A stretch of 64,000 nt of DNA from Longimicrobiaceae bacterium (GCA_030146875.1 JASLAX010000158.1:1-64000), one strand, 5' to 3'. Positions 15,078 to 23,195 are shown, counted from the stretch's first letter. Numbers and translations: made by a program. The notes: generated by a model not told the origin, from the letters alone.

Positions 15078-16145
15078 TCAACTCTTGGCGTTCCGCGCTT
15101 GCAAGAATGCCCGCCACCAAGCGCGAATCCCGCCGCTGGCCAGGTCGAACTCCTCGCCGAGCGCCCACACGCCCGCCGCGACCTCGCGCGACATGGCGGC
15201 TTGCCCCTCACCGAGCTGCAGGCCGTGGCGGGCCAGCGCCACGAACGGCTGCACGCGCGCCCGAACCGCGCACCGCCATGCACCCGGCAGGTCCTCGCGG
15301 CAAGCAGCCCTGAACCAGCAGCGGCCCGTCAGCAGGAACGCCTCCACGTCTGCCTGGAACTCGGTCACATCGTCGCACAGGGTGGTCCAAGCGGCGGCGT
15401 GCTCGGGGTCCATGCTGAACGACTCCAGGTGGTCTCCGTGCTCCCGCACCACGTCCGCCAGCGCGAAGAACACTTCCAGCCGCGACGTCACCCGCTCGAT
15501 CACGGCGCGCAGCGCGGCGGCCTCTTCCGCCGTGGGCGGCGGGAGCTCGCAGCCGGTGGGCACCCCCGGCGTGGCGGCCACGGCTTCGTCGATCCGCTGG
15601 GCCAGGGCGGTGTCACCCTTGCGGATCCAGCGGTCGAGCGGCGCCACCGCGTCCAGCAGCGGTCGTGAGGGCCGCTCCACGTGCCGGGCGGCGTCGGCCA
15701 GGCCGGCCAGGCGCTGCTCGATCTCCCACGCGGCCACGCCGGTCCACTCCTCGTCGTCGGCGCCTTCCAGGTGGGCTCGCGCCAGGCCGCGGACCATGGC
15801 GCGAAGGTCGGCCTGCACCCCGCGCACGATCACCGCCCACCCGACGGGCAGCTCCTGGCGGAACTCGTCCGCCTCCACGAACGCGGGGACCAGGTCGTCC
15901 CACAGCTCCTCCAGCACCCGCAGCGTGGCGGCGCGGCGGGGGTAGCGCCGGTTGTCGCCACCACCGCGGGCCGGGTTCGCGGCGCGCAGCTCCTCCTCGT
16001 ACTTCCGCCGCTGGCGCCGCCGTTCGGCGGGCTCGGCCCGGGGGCGCGGCGTGGAGGACCGGGTGGCCGCCCGTGAGGCGGGGCGCTCCGCTGCCACCCC
16101 CTGCTTCGCGGGTTTGTTGACAACTTCCTGGGTCTCGGATACCAT
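15078..16145 (-). CDS. Hypothetical helical protein with a basic N-terminal region
   Basis: A 355-residue protein, not recognised. Residues 1-60 are Arg/Ala/Pro rich with RRRQRRKYEEEL, a likely disordered or nucleic-acid-binding tail. The rest is almost all helical, rich in Trp, Glu and Arg (ATLRVLEELWDDLVPAFVEA, WRCAVRARVQPFVALARHG), without signal peptide or membrane segment. It lies in the accessory island upstream of the antitoxin gene, 106 bases apart. Codon use follows the host, so it may be an older acquisition or a lineage-specific gene. Confidence 0.6.
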   Translation of the reverse strand: MVSETQEVVNKPAKQGVAAERPASRAATRSSTPRPRAEPAERRRQRRKYEEELRAANPARGGGDNRRYPRRAATLRVLEELWDDLVPAFVEADEFRQELPVGWAVIVRGVQADLRAMVRGLARAHLEGADDEEWTGVAAWEIEQRLAGLADAARHVERPSRPLLDAVAPLDRWIRKGDTALAQRIDEAVAATPGVPTGCELPPPTAEEAAALRAVIERVTSRLEVFFALADVVREHGDHLESFSMDPEHAAAWTTLCDDVTEFQADVEAFLLTGRCWFRAACREDLPGAWRCAVRARVQPFVALARHGLQLGEGQAAMSREVAAGVWALGEEFDLASGGIRAWWRAFLQARNAKS

Positions 16146-16411
16146 GTCGTCTCAGTGAGGGTACAGTTCCCCGGGCGCGTCCCGGGACCGGCCCCCCGTC
16201 GCGCGAAGCTTTCCAAGGGCGAGCGCGGCGGGGGGTACGTTTTGGTGGGACATGTGGTTAGGAGCGTGCGGGCGGGGCTCGTGCGTGGCTGGAGGGACAT
16301 CGGTGGTTCTCCACATGCCGGAACGGCATGCGTGACGAGAGGAGCGGCGGGAAATAGATTCCGGGGGCGGATGTCGTTCCTTTCGGAAGACGCCCACCCC
16401 CGGAGAAGATC

Positions 16412-16663
16412 ATGCGGAAGCTCCAAGCCTTTCTGCTGGTGGGCCTCGCCACGACCGCCGCCTGCACGTTGGACCACCCCACCTCCAGCGTCGTCGCGAC
16501 CGTCCGCTACGGCCGCTCCTCACCCGTCTCAACCACCGTCACTTCACTTCCCGCGGAGGATGCCGCTGCACCGGATTCCGCCACCACGGAAGAAGAGGGT
16601 CGTGGCGGTGGGTGGCACGGTGGCGGTCACCGCGGCGGAGGCATGGTCGGCGGAGGAACCTGA
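16412..16663 (+). CDS. Small lipoprotein-like protein with Gly/His-rich tail, tandem copy 1
   Basis: An 83-residue protein. A signal sequence MRKLQAFLLVGLATTAAC ends in a lipobox-like Cys, followed by a Thr/Ser-rich stretch and a C-terminus of GGGWHGGGHRGGGMVGGGT. GGAGAAGATC lies before the ATG. It is paralogous to the next gene in signal, length and Gly-rich tail. The function is unknown; such small lipoproteins with constant Gly tails are a lineage-specific family, as far as I can judge. Confidence 0.62.
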   Translation: MRKLQAFLLVGLATTAACTLDHPTSSVVATVRYGRSSPVSTTVTSLPAEDAAAPDSATTEEEGRGGGWHGGGHRGGGMVGGGT

Positions 16664-16711
16664 CCGCTCACTGTACCCTCTCCTCTCCCTCATTCCGCTC
16701 CCGGAGACCCG

Positions 16712-16939
16712 ATGCGTAAGTCCCTCGTCCTGCTCGCCGTGCTCGGAATCGCCACCGCCGCCTGCACCGGCGAGACCCCGACCGGTCACGTCGCGGATCG
16801 CGATGCACGGCTCGCGAAGCCCGCGCCGACCTCTCCGCTCATCCTGACGACGACTACGGGTGAGGGATCAACTGCTCCTGCCGACACGACCACCACCGGC
16901 GAGAATCGGGGTGGAGGAATGGGCGGCGGGGGTAACTGA
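16712..16939 (+). CDS. Small lipoprotein-like protein with Gly-rich tail, tandem copy 2
   Basis: A 75-residue paralogue of the preceding gene: signal MRKSLVLLAVLGIATAAC with Cys at 18, a Thr-rich middle (ILTTTTGEGS, ADTTTTGEN) and the tail RGGGMGGGGN. CCGGAGACCCG precedes the ATG and only 48 bases separate the two copies, so both are likely one transcript. It is convergent with the TPR gene, eight bases away. The conserved Cys plus conserved C-terminal tail suggests export and a function of the tail itself. Confidence 0.65.
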   Translation: MRKSLVLLAVLGIATAACTGETPTGHVADRDARLAKPAPTSPLILTTTTGEGSTAPADTTTTGENRGGGMGGGGN

Positions 16940-16946
16940 TTGCGCG

Positions 16947-18137
16947 CTACTCCTGCACAATCTCCAAGACCCTCCGCGCGGTAGCGATGACCTCTGGCTC
17001 ACCACGCGCGCGAGCTAGCGCTCGGGCCTGTTGCGCCCAACGTCGCGCCCGCGTCATGTCACCTCGATGTAGTGCCGCCAAGGACAGCTCGCCCAAGGCC
17101 CAGGCGGCCCTGCCGCCATACCGGACGCGGTCCAGGGTCGCCAGCGCTCCTTCCACCGCCGAAGCATAGGATTCCCGATCACGAACGCGTACTGCGGCGC
17201 GTGCGGTGTTTGCGTGGACGAGCAGTAGGGTCTCATCGTCGTCGACCGAACGGCCCAGCCCCCGGAGGATGTTGAGAGCTAACGCGTGTTCATCGAGTTC
17301 GATGTACCAACGGGCAATATCATTGGCAAACATCCCCAACCGAGGATGGCTGTCGGGGTAGAGATGCAAAGCGCGCCGGGCGAATACCTCTGCCTTGTGT
17401 GGAATACCGGCGTACCAATATGCAACGAACAGCGAGTGCGTAGCTCGCGCGGTCATGTCGCGGCTGCGCGATAGTTGCGCGACTCGTAGCTCACGACGTC
17501 GGAGGCGGACGACGAGCTCCCAACGGTCTCGTGCTTCCCATGCGTCAGCGGCGCGCGCGTAGCCGCGTACAGCAATGTCCCACGCTTCGTTGTGTTGAGC
17601 CAGCTCTGCTGCTCGCAGCCCCCACCACTCTGCCGCGGCGTAGTCGTTTCGGTCACGGCCGAGAGTTGCGACATCCAGTGCAGCAACCGGGTCGTCCCAC
17701 CGCAGCACTGCACGTGCCTCCGAGAACATCGCCGCCGTGAGCGGAGCGTGTCGCGCGAGCGCCGCACGCGAGATGGCTGCACAGCCCTCCGACACCGCCT
17801 CGCAATCCGCGTCCCACAACGCGTTCGCCAGCGCACGCGCGGTTTCTCCGTGCTCGTGCAGGATCCCAAGGCCGTCCACGTCGGCCTGCGATGCGAACAG
17901 CCCGGCGCGCTCCTCCGCCCGCGCGAAGAGAAGCGCGTCTTGAGCGAGCCGCCACAAGCCAAGGGTGTACTCCTCCGGTTGCTCGGCTAGCACGGGGGAG
18001 AACGGCGCGGCTGCGGAGACGAGCGCGAACGACGGAACCCGCGTTGGCCGCAGCGTTGGGGCGCTGGCTCGCGTGGCTGCCCCCGTCAGGGCGTCATCGG
18101 CGCGGCGGGTAGGCGGCGGGGCGGGAGGTGCGGGCAT
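16947..18137 (-). CDS. TPR-repeat protein of unknown partner
   Basis: A 396-residue protein. After a Pro/Ala-rich N-terminus (1-60) it is a continuous array of helix pairs with TPR character, for example AEWWGLRAAELAQHNEAWD, AVRGYARAADAWEARDRWE, HKAEVFARRALHLYP and RRWAQQARALARARGEPEVI. There is no signal peptide, so it is probably a cytoplasmic scaffold or sensor domain. The ATG at 18137 was chosen over upstream in-frame positions because the repeats begin only after it and the upstream stretch overlaps a degenerate integrase. It is convergent with the Gly-tailed lipoproteins. Confidence 0.72.
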   Translation of the reverse strand: MPAPPAPPPTRRADDALTGAATRASAPTLRPTRVPSFALVSAAAPFSPVLAEQPEEYTLGLWRLAQDALLFARAEERAGLFASQADVDGLGILHEHGETARALANALWDADCEAVSEGCAAISRAALARHAPLTAAMFSEARAVLRWDDPVAALDVATLGRDRNDYAAAEWWGLRAAELAQHNEAWDIAVRGYARAADAWEARDRWELVVRLRRRELRVAQLSRSRDMTARATHSLFVAYWYAGIPHKAEVFARRALHLYPDSHPRLGMFANDIARWYIELDEHALALNILRGLGRSVDDDETLLLVHANTARAAVRVRDRESYASAVEGALATLDRVRYGGRAAWALGELSLAALHRGDMTRARRWAQQARALARARGEPEVIATARRVLEIVQE

Positions 18138-18183
18138 GGCTCGCACGGGCGGGTGACGCGGCGGCGGGAGCGTCCCGCCTGTC

Positions 18184-18309
18184 CCGGACCTGATTCGCGC
18201 AACATGCGCCAACTCGCGGGTGCGCGCAAGGCGCTCATGTCGAGGCGTGGCGCACCGCGATCTGGCGCAGATGCTCGGGCACGCGAATACTGAGGTCGGC
18301 GGGTTAGTG
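18184..18309 (+). pseudogene. Degenerate C-terminal fragment of a tyrosine recombinase (phage-type integrase)
   Basis: Rightward translation from 18184 gives PDLIRATCANSRVRARRSC followed by GVAHRDLAQMLGHANTEV. The second part matches the integrase box around DLAQMLGHAN that precedes the catalytic Tyr. No start, no upstream catalytic Arg region and no Tyr-containing end are present, so only a scar remains. It marks the right edge of the accessory region. The match is short and could be coincidental. Confidence 0.4.
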
Positions 18310-18358
18310 ATCGCCAACCCTTTCTCTACCTCAACACCGTTTCGGGTGAGACCGCCAC

Positions 18359-18748
18359 ATGAGCACCGACGCGTCCTCGGTCGTCCACGACTGGCTCGCC
18401 GCCGTCAACGAGGGCGAGGTGGAGCGGGCGATTGCCCTCACCGCGGCCGACGTCGTGCTGGTCGGTCCTCGTGGACGGGCGGAGGGGCTGGAGATCCTCC
18501 GTGCCTGGCTCGCGACGGCCGGTGCGACGTTCGAGACGCGGCGGACGTTCGCGGGCGGCGACACCGTCGTGGTGGAGCAGCACGGCGTCTGGCGCGCGCC
18601 GGAGGGAGACGTGATCGGCGAAGCCGACGTGGCGACGCGGTTCGTGGTACGAGACGAGGCCATCGCGGAGCTGGAGCGGTACGACGAGCTGGAGGATGCC
18701 CTCCGTGCGGGCGGGCTCACGGAGGTGGACGAGGCGGCTCGCTCGTGA
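18359..18748 (+). CDS. SnoaL-like / nuclear transport factor 2 family protein
   Basis: A 129-residue single-domain protein with the NTF2-like pattern: VVHDWLAAVNEGEVERAIALTA, then ADVVLVGPRGRAEGLEILRAW and the paired strands DTVVVEQHGVWR and VATRFVVRDEAIAELERYD. Members are small hydrolases, isomerases or binding proteins in the cytoplasm; the fold alone does not give a substrate. It ends 107 bases before the GNAT gene and probably belongs to the same run of small rightward genes. Confidence 0.8.
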   Translation: MSTDASSVVHDWLAAVNEGEVERAIALTAADVVLVGPRGRAEGLEILRAWLATAGATFETRRTFAGGDTVVVEQHGVWRAPEGDVIGEADVATRFVVRDEAIAELERYDELEDALRAGGLTEVDEAARS

Positions 18749-18855
18749 GGCGCTCGGGAGCGCGGCTATCGGAACCGCGGCGTCCGCCCGATCTTCATCC
18801 GCACGACGCCCTCGGACGGATGACGGAGCTCGTGCCTCAGCCCGGAGGAATGGAG

Positions 18856-19269
18856 ATGCCCGCGGAGCAGCCGGATGTCGAGTTCCGCCCCAGCCCGGCG
18901 GTATCCGACGAGGAACTGAACGGCCTCTTCCGGGCGGCCTGGCCCGACCACCGCGACCGGAGCTTCGCACCGGTCCTGAATCAGAGCCTGGGCTACCTCT
19001 GCGCCTACGCGGGTGGGGAGCTGATCGGCTTCGTGAACCTGGCGTGGGACGGGCGGGACCACGCGTTCGTGCTGGACCCGACCGTCCATCCGGACTGGCG
19101 CGGCCGGGGGATCGGCACGGAGCTGGTGCAGCGGGCGGCGCGGCTCGCGATGGAGCGGGGCGTCGAGTGGCTGCACGTGGACTACGAGCCGCACCTGGAG
19201 GGCTTCTACCGCGGCTGCGGCTTCCGTCCCAGCGCCGCGGGCGTCCGGCGGCTGCGTCCGCCGGAGTGA
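18856..19269 (+). CDS. GNAT family N-acetyltransferase
   Basis: A 137-residue enzyme. Motifs are LGYLCAYAGGELIGFVNLAW, the acetyl-CoA loop VHPDWRGRGIGTELVQRAA and LHVDYEPHLEGFYRGCGF near the C-terminus. Three in-frame ATGs are possible (18820, 18850, 18856). The last was chosen because GGAGG lies seven bases upstream of it; the choice changes at most 12 residues. The substrate is unknown. Confidence 0.85.
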   Translation: MPAEQPDVEFRPSPAVSDEELNGLFRAAWPDHRDRSFAPVLNQSLGYLCAYAGGELIGFVNLAWDGRDHAFVLDPTVHPDWRGRGIGTELVQRAARLAMERGVEWLHVDYEPHLEGFYRGCGFRPSAAGVRRLRPPE

Positions 19270-19318
19270 GCCGGGCGCAGCCCCGCCGGCCGGATTCGGA
19301 ACCGACAATGGAGACGGG

Positions 19319-19708
19319 ATGTCGATGAGCACGAAGCCGCGGACGATCGACGAGTACATCGCGGGGTTCCCGCCCGACGACCAGCGGGTCCTGCAGGAGG
19401 TGCGGGCGACCATCCGCGCGGAGGTGCCCGACGCGGAGGAGACCATCAGCTACGAGATCCCGACCTTCAAGGTGAACGGCAAGTACCTGGTGTACTTCGC
19501 GCGTCACAGGAAGCACATCGGCATCTATCCCGTTCCGCTCCAGCACCCGGAGCTGAAGGAGGACGTGGCGGAGTACGCCTCCGGCAAGGCATCGGTGAAG
19601 CTTCCGCTGGCCAGGCCCATCCCCTTCGATCTGATCCGCAGGATCGTGAAGGTCTGCGTGCGGGAGAACGCGGCGAGAGCCGGCAAACCCCGGAAGAAGA
19701 AGGCGTGA
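19319..19708 (+). CDS. DUF1801 family protein (YdhG/iron-chaperone-like)
   Basis: A 129-residue protein: TIDEYIAGFPPDDQRVLQEV, AEETISYEIPTFKVNGKYLV, then YFARHRKHIGIYPVP, a close fit to DUF1801. In Bacillus a member (Fra) acts as a frataxin-like iron chaperone. The C-terminal tail AARAGKPRKKKA is basic. A near copy of this tail and of the following sequence occurs again at 20495-20603, just before an SDR gene. GGAGACGGG precedes the ATG. Confidence 0.87.
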   Translation: MSMSTKPRTIDEYIAGFPPDDQRVLQEVRATIRAEVPDAEETISYEIPTFKVNGKYLVYFARHRKHIGIYPVPLQHPELKEDVAEYASGKASVKLPLARPIPFDLIRRIVKVCVRENAARAGKPRKKKA

Positions 19709-19757
19709 CGCTGCCGTTGGGCGGAGAGGTCGCGCCGACGGCGGGAGCCCCACGCGG
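19649..19757 (+). repeat. Left copy of a diverged direct repeat (DUF1801 end plus SDR start)
   Basis: This is homologous to 20495-20603. It covers the last codons of the DUF1801 gene and continues past its stop with VTLPLGGEVAPTAGAPRG, a decayed version of MTLPLSGKVALVAGATRG, the start of the SDR at 20551. So a broken SDR start sits here while the intact one is 850 bases downstream. Confidence 0.75.
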
Positions 19758-19828
19758 ACCGCTGCTCGGTCCCGGCACGGCGGCCGCCGTCCCGCGCAAG
19801 CCTCGCTTCCCCCGCCCGAGCGGCTGCT

Positions 19829-20053
19829 TCAGCAGGTGAGCTGGCCGGCGCAGGTGTCGGGGAGGCTGGGGGTCAGCCACGCCGGGCAAACGCACCCGCT
19901 CTCGTACTCCGCGAACGAGGGGGCAGGGACCTCATCCGAGCAACGGTACGTGTACTCGGACGCGGAACCCTGCGCGTTGGGATCGGAGGCCGTTGCTCCG
20001 ATCGAAAAGGAGGTCACTACGAGCGACTCGGCGTCCAGTCGGATCTTCTCCAT
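19829..20053 (-). CDS. RiPP precursor-like peptide (pinensin/lanthipeptide-type leader)
   Basis: A 74-residue peptide. The leader MEKIRLDAESLVVTSFSIG follows the L-x-x-x-x-L-x-V-x-S-F pattern seen in precursor families of Bacteroidota and Gemmatimonadota, including pinensin-type lanthipeptides. The core (about residues 30-74) is rich in Ser/Thr and has five Cys (38, 54, 56, 68 and a terminal Cys74). GAGG lies before the ATG. No LanB/LanC-like, protease or transporter gene is in the window, so maturation enzymes would have to be elsewhere, or the peptide is unmodified. It is encoded inside an insertion between two copies of a direct repeat. Confidence 0.7.
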   Translation of the reverse strand: MEKIRLDAESLVVTSFSIGATASDPNAQGSASEYTYRCSDEVPAPSFAEYESGCVCPAWLTPSLPDTCAGQLTC

Positions 20054-20131
20054 CGGTCGTCCTCGGTGGGGGTGAGACGAGCGCGCGGTAGGACAGCAAA
20101 CGCCACGGTAGATCACAAACGGTCGTAACGT

Positions 20132-20160
20132 CCAATAGCACGCGGATCCCGGCTGGTCAA
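20132..20160 (-). promoter_or_regulatory. Candidate promoter of the precursor peptide gene
   Basis: Read leftward: TTGACC (20160-20155), a 17-base spacer, TATTGG (20137-20132). The -35 box is good, the -10 box only partly matches. The implied leader RNA is about 75 bases. Confidence 0.35.
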
Positions 20161-20494
20161 GGCTCGCATCGGTGGCGGAGGGGGCGCGGGAACCGGCTCC
20201 CGTGCCGAATGGGCTCCCAGCCGCCGGCCGCCATCACACTGGGGCTTGCGCGCCTGCCGCCCGCCATTCATAGTGCGGGGCGCGGCCCGCGGACGTCGTC
20301 TCCCCGCCGGGGGTGACGGCCCGTGACCGCGACTCCCCCGAAAAGACGTGCGCCGGTCTCCGCCCGTCCGCCTTCGGCCACACCTTAGCCGCCGTCCTTC
20401 CGCCGCTCCCGCACCGGACTCCAGAGGCGGGTGATCTGCGCCCGGGGCGCGGCGGCGGGAACGTACCCGTCCGTCCTCCCCGCGACCACCCTGC
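20161..20494. other. Non-coding stretch inside the insertion
   Basis: This lies between the precursor promoter and the right copy of the direct repeat. I see no start codon with ribosome site, no convincing hairpin and no protein similarity in it. Confidence 0.4.
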
Positions 20495-20603
20495 AAGGTC
20501 GATGTGCAGGAGAGCGCCGCGAGAGCCGGCAAACCCGGAAAGAAGAAGGCATGACGCTGCCGCTGAGCGGAAAGGTCGCGCTGGTGGCGGGGGCCACGCG
20601 CGG
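20495..20603 (+). repeat. Right copy of the direct repeat (DUF1801 tail remnant plus SDR start)
   Basis: The first part translates to KVDVQESAARAGKPGKKKA and a stop, nearly identical to the end of the DUF1801 gene at 19708. The stop overlaps the SDR start as ATGA. The rest of that DUF1801 copy is missing, so only its last 19 codons survive here. Confidence 0.78.
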
Positions 20604-21465
20604 CGCGGGCCGCGGGATCGCCGTGGAGCTGGGCGCGGCGGGGGCCACCGTCTACTGCACCGGGCGCACGACGCGCACGCAGCGCTCGGAGTACGACCGC
20701 GCCGAGACCATCGAGGAGACGGCGGAGCTGGTCACGGCCGCGGGCGGGCGGGGGATCGCCGTGCAGGTCGACCACCTCCAGGCGGCGCAGGTGGAGGCGC
20801 TGGTCGCGCGCATCGACGCGGAGCACGGCCGGCTGGACGTGCTGGTGAACGACGTGTGGGGCGGCGAGCTGCTGATCGAGTGGAACGTCCCCGTCTGGCG
20901 GCACTCGCTGGAGGGCGGCCTGCGCATGCTGCGCCTGGGCGTGGAGACGCACCTGGTCACCAGCCACTTCGCGCTGCCGCTCCTGATCCGGCATCCCGGC
21001 GGCCTGCTGGTGGAGATGACCGACGGCACGGCCGAGTACAACGCCGCCAACTACCGGCTGAACGTCTTCTACGACCTGGTGAAGACGTCGGTGGTGCGGA
21101 TGGCGTGGGGGCTGGCGCGGGAGCTGGAGCCCCACGGCGCCACCGCCGTCTCGCTCACCCCCGGATGGATGCGGTCCGAGATGATGCTGGAGCACTTCGG
21201 CGTGACGGAGGAGAGCTGGCGCGACGCCACCGTCGCGCAGCCCCACTTCGTGATCTCCGAGAGCCCCCGCTACGTCGGGCGGACGGTCGCGGCGCTCGCG
21301 GCGGACCGGGAGCGGGCCCGGTGGAACGGCCAGTCCCTCTCCAGCGGCGAGCTGGCGAAGGTGTACGGGGTTCGCGACCTGGACGGATCGCAGCCGGACT
21401 GCTGGCGGTACATGCGCGAGGTGCAGGATCCCGGGCTGCCGGCGGATGCGACCGGCTATCGCTGA
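20551..21465 (+). CDS. SDR family oxidoreductase
   Basis: A 304-residue Rossmann enzyme: VAGATRGAGRGIAVELG at residues 12-28, the cofactor-specificity strand VYCTGRTTRT, LDVLVNDVWGGE, and YDLVK as the YxxxK catalytic pair near residue 173. The long segment around residues 105-140 and the unusual C-terminus (WRYMREVQDPGL) are typical of the subgroup with large substrate loops. The substrate is unknown. Its ATG overlaps the stop of a DUF1801 tail remnant, showing it was once the second gene of a DUF1801-SDR pair. Confidence 0.85.
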   Translation: MTLPLSGKVALVAGATRGAGRGIAVELGAAGATVYCTGRTTRTQRSEYDRAETIEETAELVTAAGGRGIAVQVDHLQAAQVEALVARIDAEHGRLDVLVNDVWGGELLIEWNVPVWRHSLEGGLRMLRLGVETHLVTSHFALPLLIRHPGGLLVEMTDGTAEYNAANYRLNVFYDLVKTSVVRMAWGLARELEPHGATAVSLTPGWMRSEMMLEHFGVTEESWRDATVAQPHFVISESPRYVGRTVAALAADRERARWNGQSLSSGELAKVYGVRDLDGSQPDCWRYMREVQDPGLPADATGYR

Positions 21466-21495
21466 CGCGCCCTCCCCCGCCTGCGGTCCCCGAAC

Positions 21496-22245
21496 GTGAG
21501 GCGCGCCCCGCGAGCCGAGGAAGCGGCGGAGGAGGTGCGGACGATCTGCCGCGCGTTCGTCCTGGGCCTGAACGCCGCGCTGGGTGAGAAGCTGTACGGC
21601 GCGTACATGTACGGCGCCACGGTGTTCGAGGACGGCGGCCGCCCGGGGGACATCGACTGCCACGTCGTCCTCCGCTCCCGCCCCACGAAGGCCGAGCGGG
21701 AACGCCTCCTGGCGCTGCACGATGCCCTCGCCCGGCGCTTCCCGCCGCTGGGCGGGGAGGTGGACGCGTGGTACGTGCTGCTGGACGACGCGAAGCGCCC
21801 CGCGCCGCCGCAGGACCGCCTGCGGACCGGGACGCGCGACGAGGCGTGGGCGCTCCACTGCGCGCACGTCCGGGCCGGCCGCTGCGTCACCCTCGACGGC
21901 CCGCAGCCCATCGACATCTTCCCCCCGCCCGCCTGGGACGACGTCGCCGCCGCGCTGATGCACGAGCTGGAGTTCGTGCGGGCGAGCCTGGAGTACGCGG
22001 CATACTGCGTCCTGAACCTCTGCCGGATCGCCCACGGGTTCGCCGAGCGCGACGTGGTGGTGTCGAAGCGGTCCGCCGCGGCGTGGGCGGCCGCGCGCTT
22101 TCCCGAGTGGGCGCCGCTCGTCGAGGCCGCCATCCGCTCGTACGAGGGCGAAGCGACGGCGGAGGACGACGAGATGCTGTCGCGCGAGGTCCCGCGGTTC
22201 CTCGCCTTCGCCGCCGAGCGGATCGGCGCGGCCGGCGGTGTGTGA
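21496..22245 (+). CDS. Aminoglycoside-adenylyltransferase-like nucleotidyltransferase (DUF4111)
   Basis: A 249-residue protein. The nucleotidyltransferase part shows YGAYMYGATVFED and GDIDCHVVLRSRPT, where the two Asp of the metal site are expected. The C-terminal helical domain has EYAAYCVLNLCRIAHGFAE and SKRSAAAWAAARFPEWAPLV, the DUF4111 pattern of ANT(9)/ANT(3'') enzymes. In those enzymes AMP is transferred to streptomycin or spectinomycin; here the G-S of the usual motif is replaced by G-A, so resistance activity is uncertain. It starts at a GTG 30 bases after the SDR. Confidence 0.75.
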   Translation: MRRAPRAEEAAEEVRTICRAFVLGLNAALGEKLYGAYMYGATVFEDGGRPGDIDCHVVLRSRPTKAERERLLALHDALARRFPPLGGEVDAWYVLLDDAKRPAPPQDRLRTGTRDEAWALHCAHVRAGRCVTLDGPQPIDIFPPPAWDDVAAALMHELEFVRASLEYAAYCVLNLCRIAHGFAERDVVVSKRSAAAWAAARFPEWAPLVEAAIRSYEGEATAEDDEMLSREVPRFLAFAAERIGAAGGV

Positions 22246-22474
22246 GCGCCCGATGGTGGGCGGGCCGATGCTGGACGATTCCCGCGTCGGCCATTCCCAC
22301 CGTGCGAAGAAGCGCGCCGATTCGGCCGCCGTGGAAACAAATTGCTAGGTTTCAGCCACGCGCGGGAGTAGGTTGGGACGGGTCGCGCCCCCCTCCCTCC
22401 CGGGAGCGGGGCCGCGGCCGCCGCCGCTCCCTCCCCTCGAGAGCGACGCCTCACCTTCGCTCCCGAGGACTGCA

Positions 22475-23143
22475 ATGCCCGCTCTCACCGCCCCCACGAA
22501 CGTCGCCGCGACGGTATCCGGCGACAACGTCACCGTGAACTGGACCAAGGTCGCGGGCGCCGCGAGCTACGTCGCGCAGCTCGTGAGCATCGGCGACGGC
22601 ACGGTCTACGACGTCACTCCGGTCGCCGACCCGGAGGCCGAGACGGTCACGGTCCCCGCCACCGCGTTCAAGGCCGCCGACCCGTCGTGGGCGAGCCACT
22701 ACTTCGCGCAGGTGCAGGCGGTGGGCGCCACCCCGGCCGACAGCAGCCCGTTCGCGGGGTCGTTCTTCTGGGACGTGGTCCCCAGCCTGACCTTCCAGAT
22801 CGGCTCCCACACGCTCACCCTGGAGCAGATCCGGGCGCTGGGCGGCGTGTACACCTTCAAGCTCCCGGTGGACCCGGCCAATCCCATCATCGTCACCCCG
22901 AGCGAGTTCACCACCTTCCTGAGCACCCTCGCCTCCGCGCTGTCCCTGCCGAGCCTGCCGGGGCTGCCCGCCGACATCGGCGGGCTGCAGATCAACGCGT
23001 TCATGGTGTCGACCGACGGCAACTTCGACATGGACGTGGCCTACCTGTTCGGCAGCGACTTCAACGGGTGGCAGGTGTTCCCCGGCTTCACCGTCCACAG
23101 CGTCGGGCTGGCGGTCAGGCACAGCAACCAGGTCCCGAGCTGA
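22475..23143 (+). CDS. FN3-like domain protein, first gene of a giant repeat-protein cluster
   Basis: A 222-residue protein. Residues 1-90 form an FN3-like module (LTAPTNVAATVSGDNVTVNW, then VAGAASYVAQLVS). The rest (about 95-222) is a separate unfamiliar domain with LTFQIGSHTLTLEQIRALGG and NAFMVSTDGNFDMDVAYLF. There is no signal peptide. The ATG at 22475 follows GAGGACTGCA. The same FN3-like modules occur in the next gene, so the two products probably act together at or outside the cell surface. Confidence 0.65.
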   Translation: MPALTAPTNVAATVSGDNVTVNWTKVAGAASYVAQLVSIGDGTVYDVTPVADPEAETVTVPATAFKAADPSWASHYFAQVQAVGATPADSSPFAGSFFWDVVPSLTFQIGSHTLTLEQIRALGGVYTFKLPVDPANPIIVTPSEFTTFLSTLASALSLPSLPGLPADIGGLQINAFMVSTDGNFDMDVAYLFGSDFNGWQVFPGFTVHSVGLAVRHSNQVPS

Positions 23144-23195
23144 GCCCCGCGGCGCGTCCGCGCGCCGCGACCCTCCCGGCCGGCCCCGGCGCTCC

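Noticed and set aside
21496..22245. Call of a functional streptomycin/spectinomycin resistance gene
   Set aside because: The fold is right but the usual Gly-Ser of the nucleotide site is Gly-Ala and there is no resistance-gene context, so only a family-level call is given.
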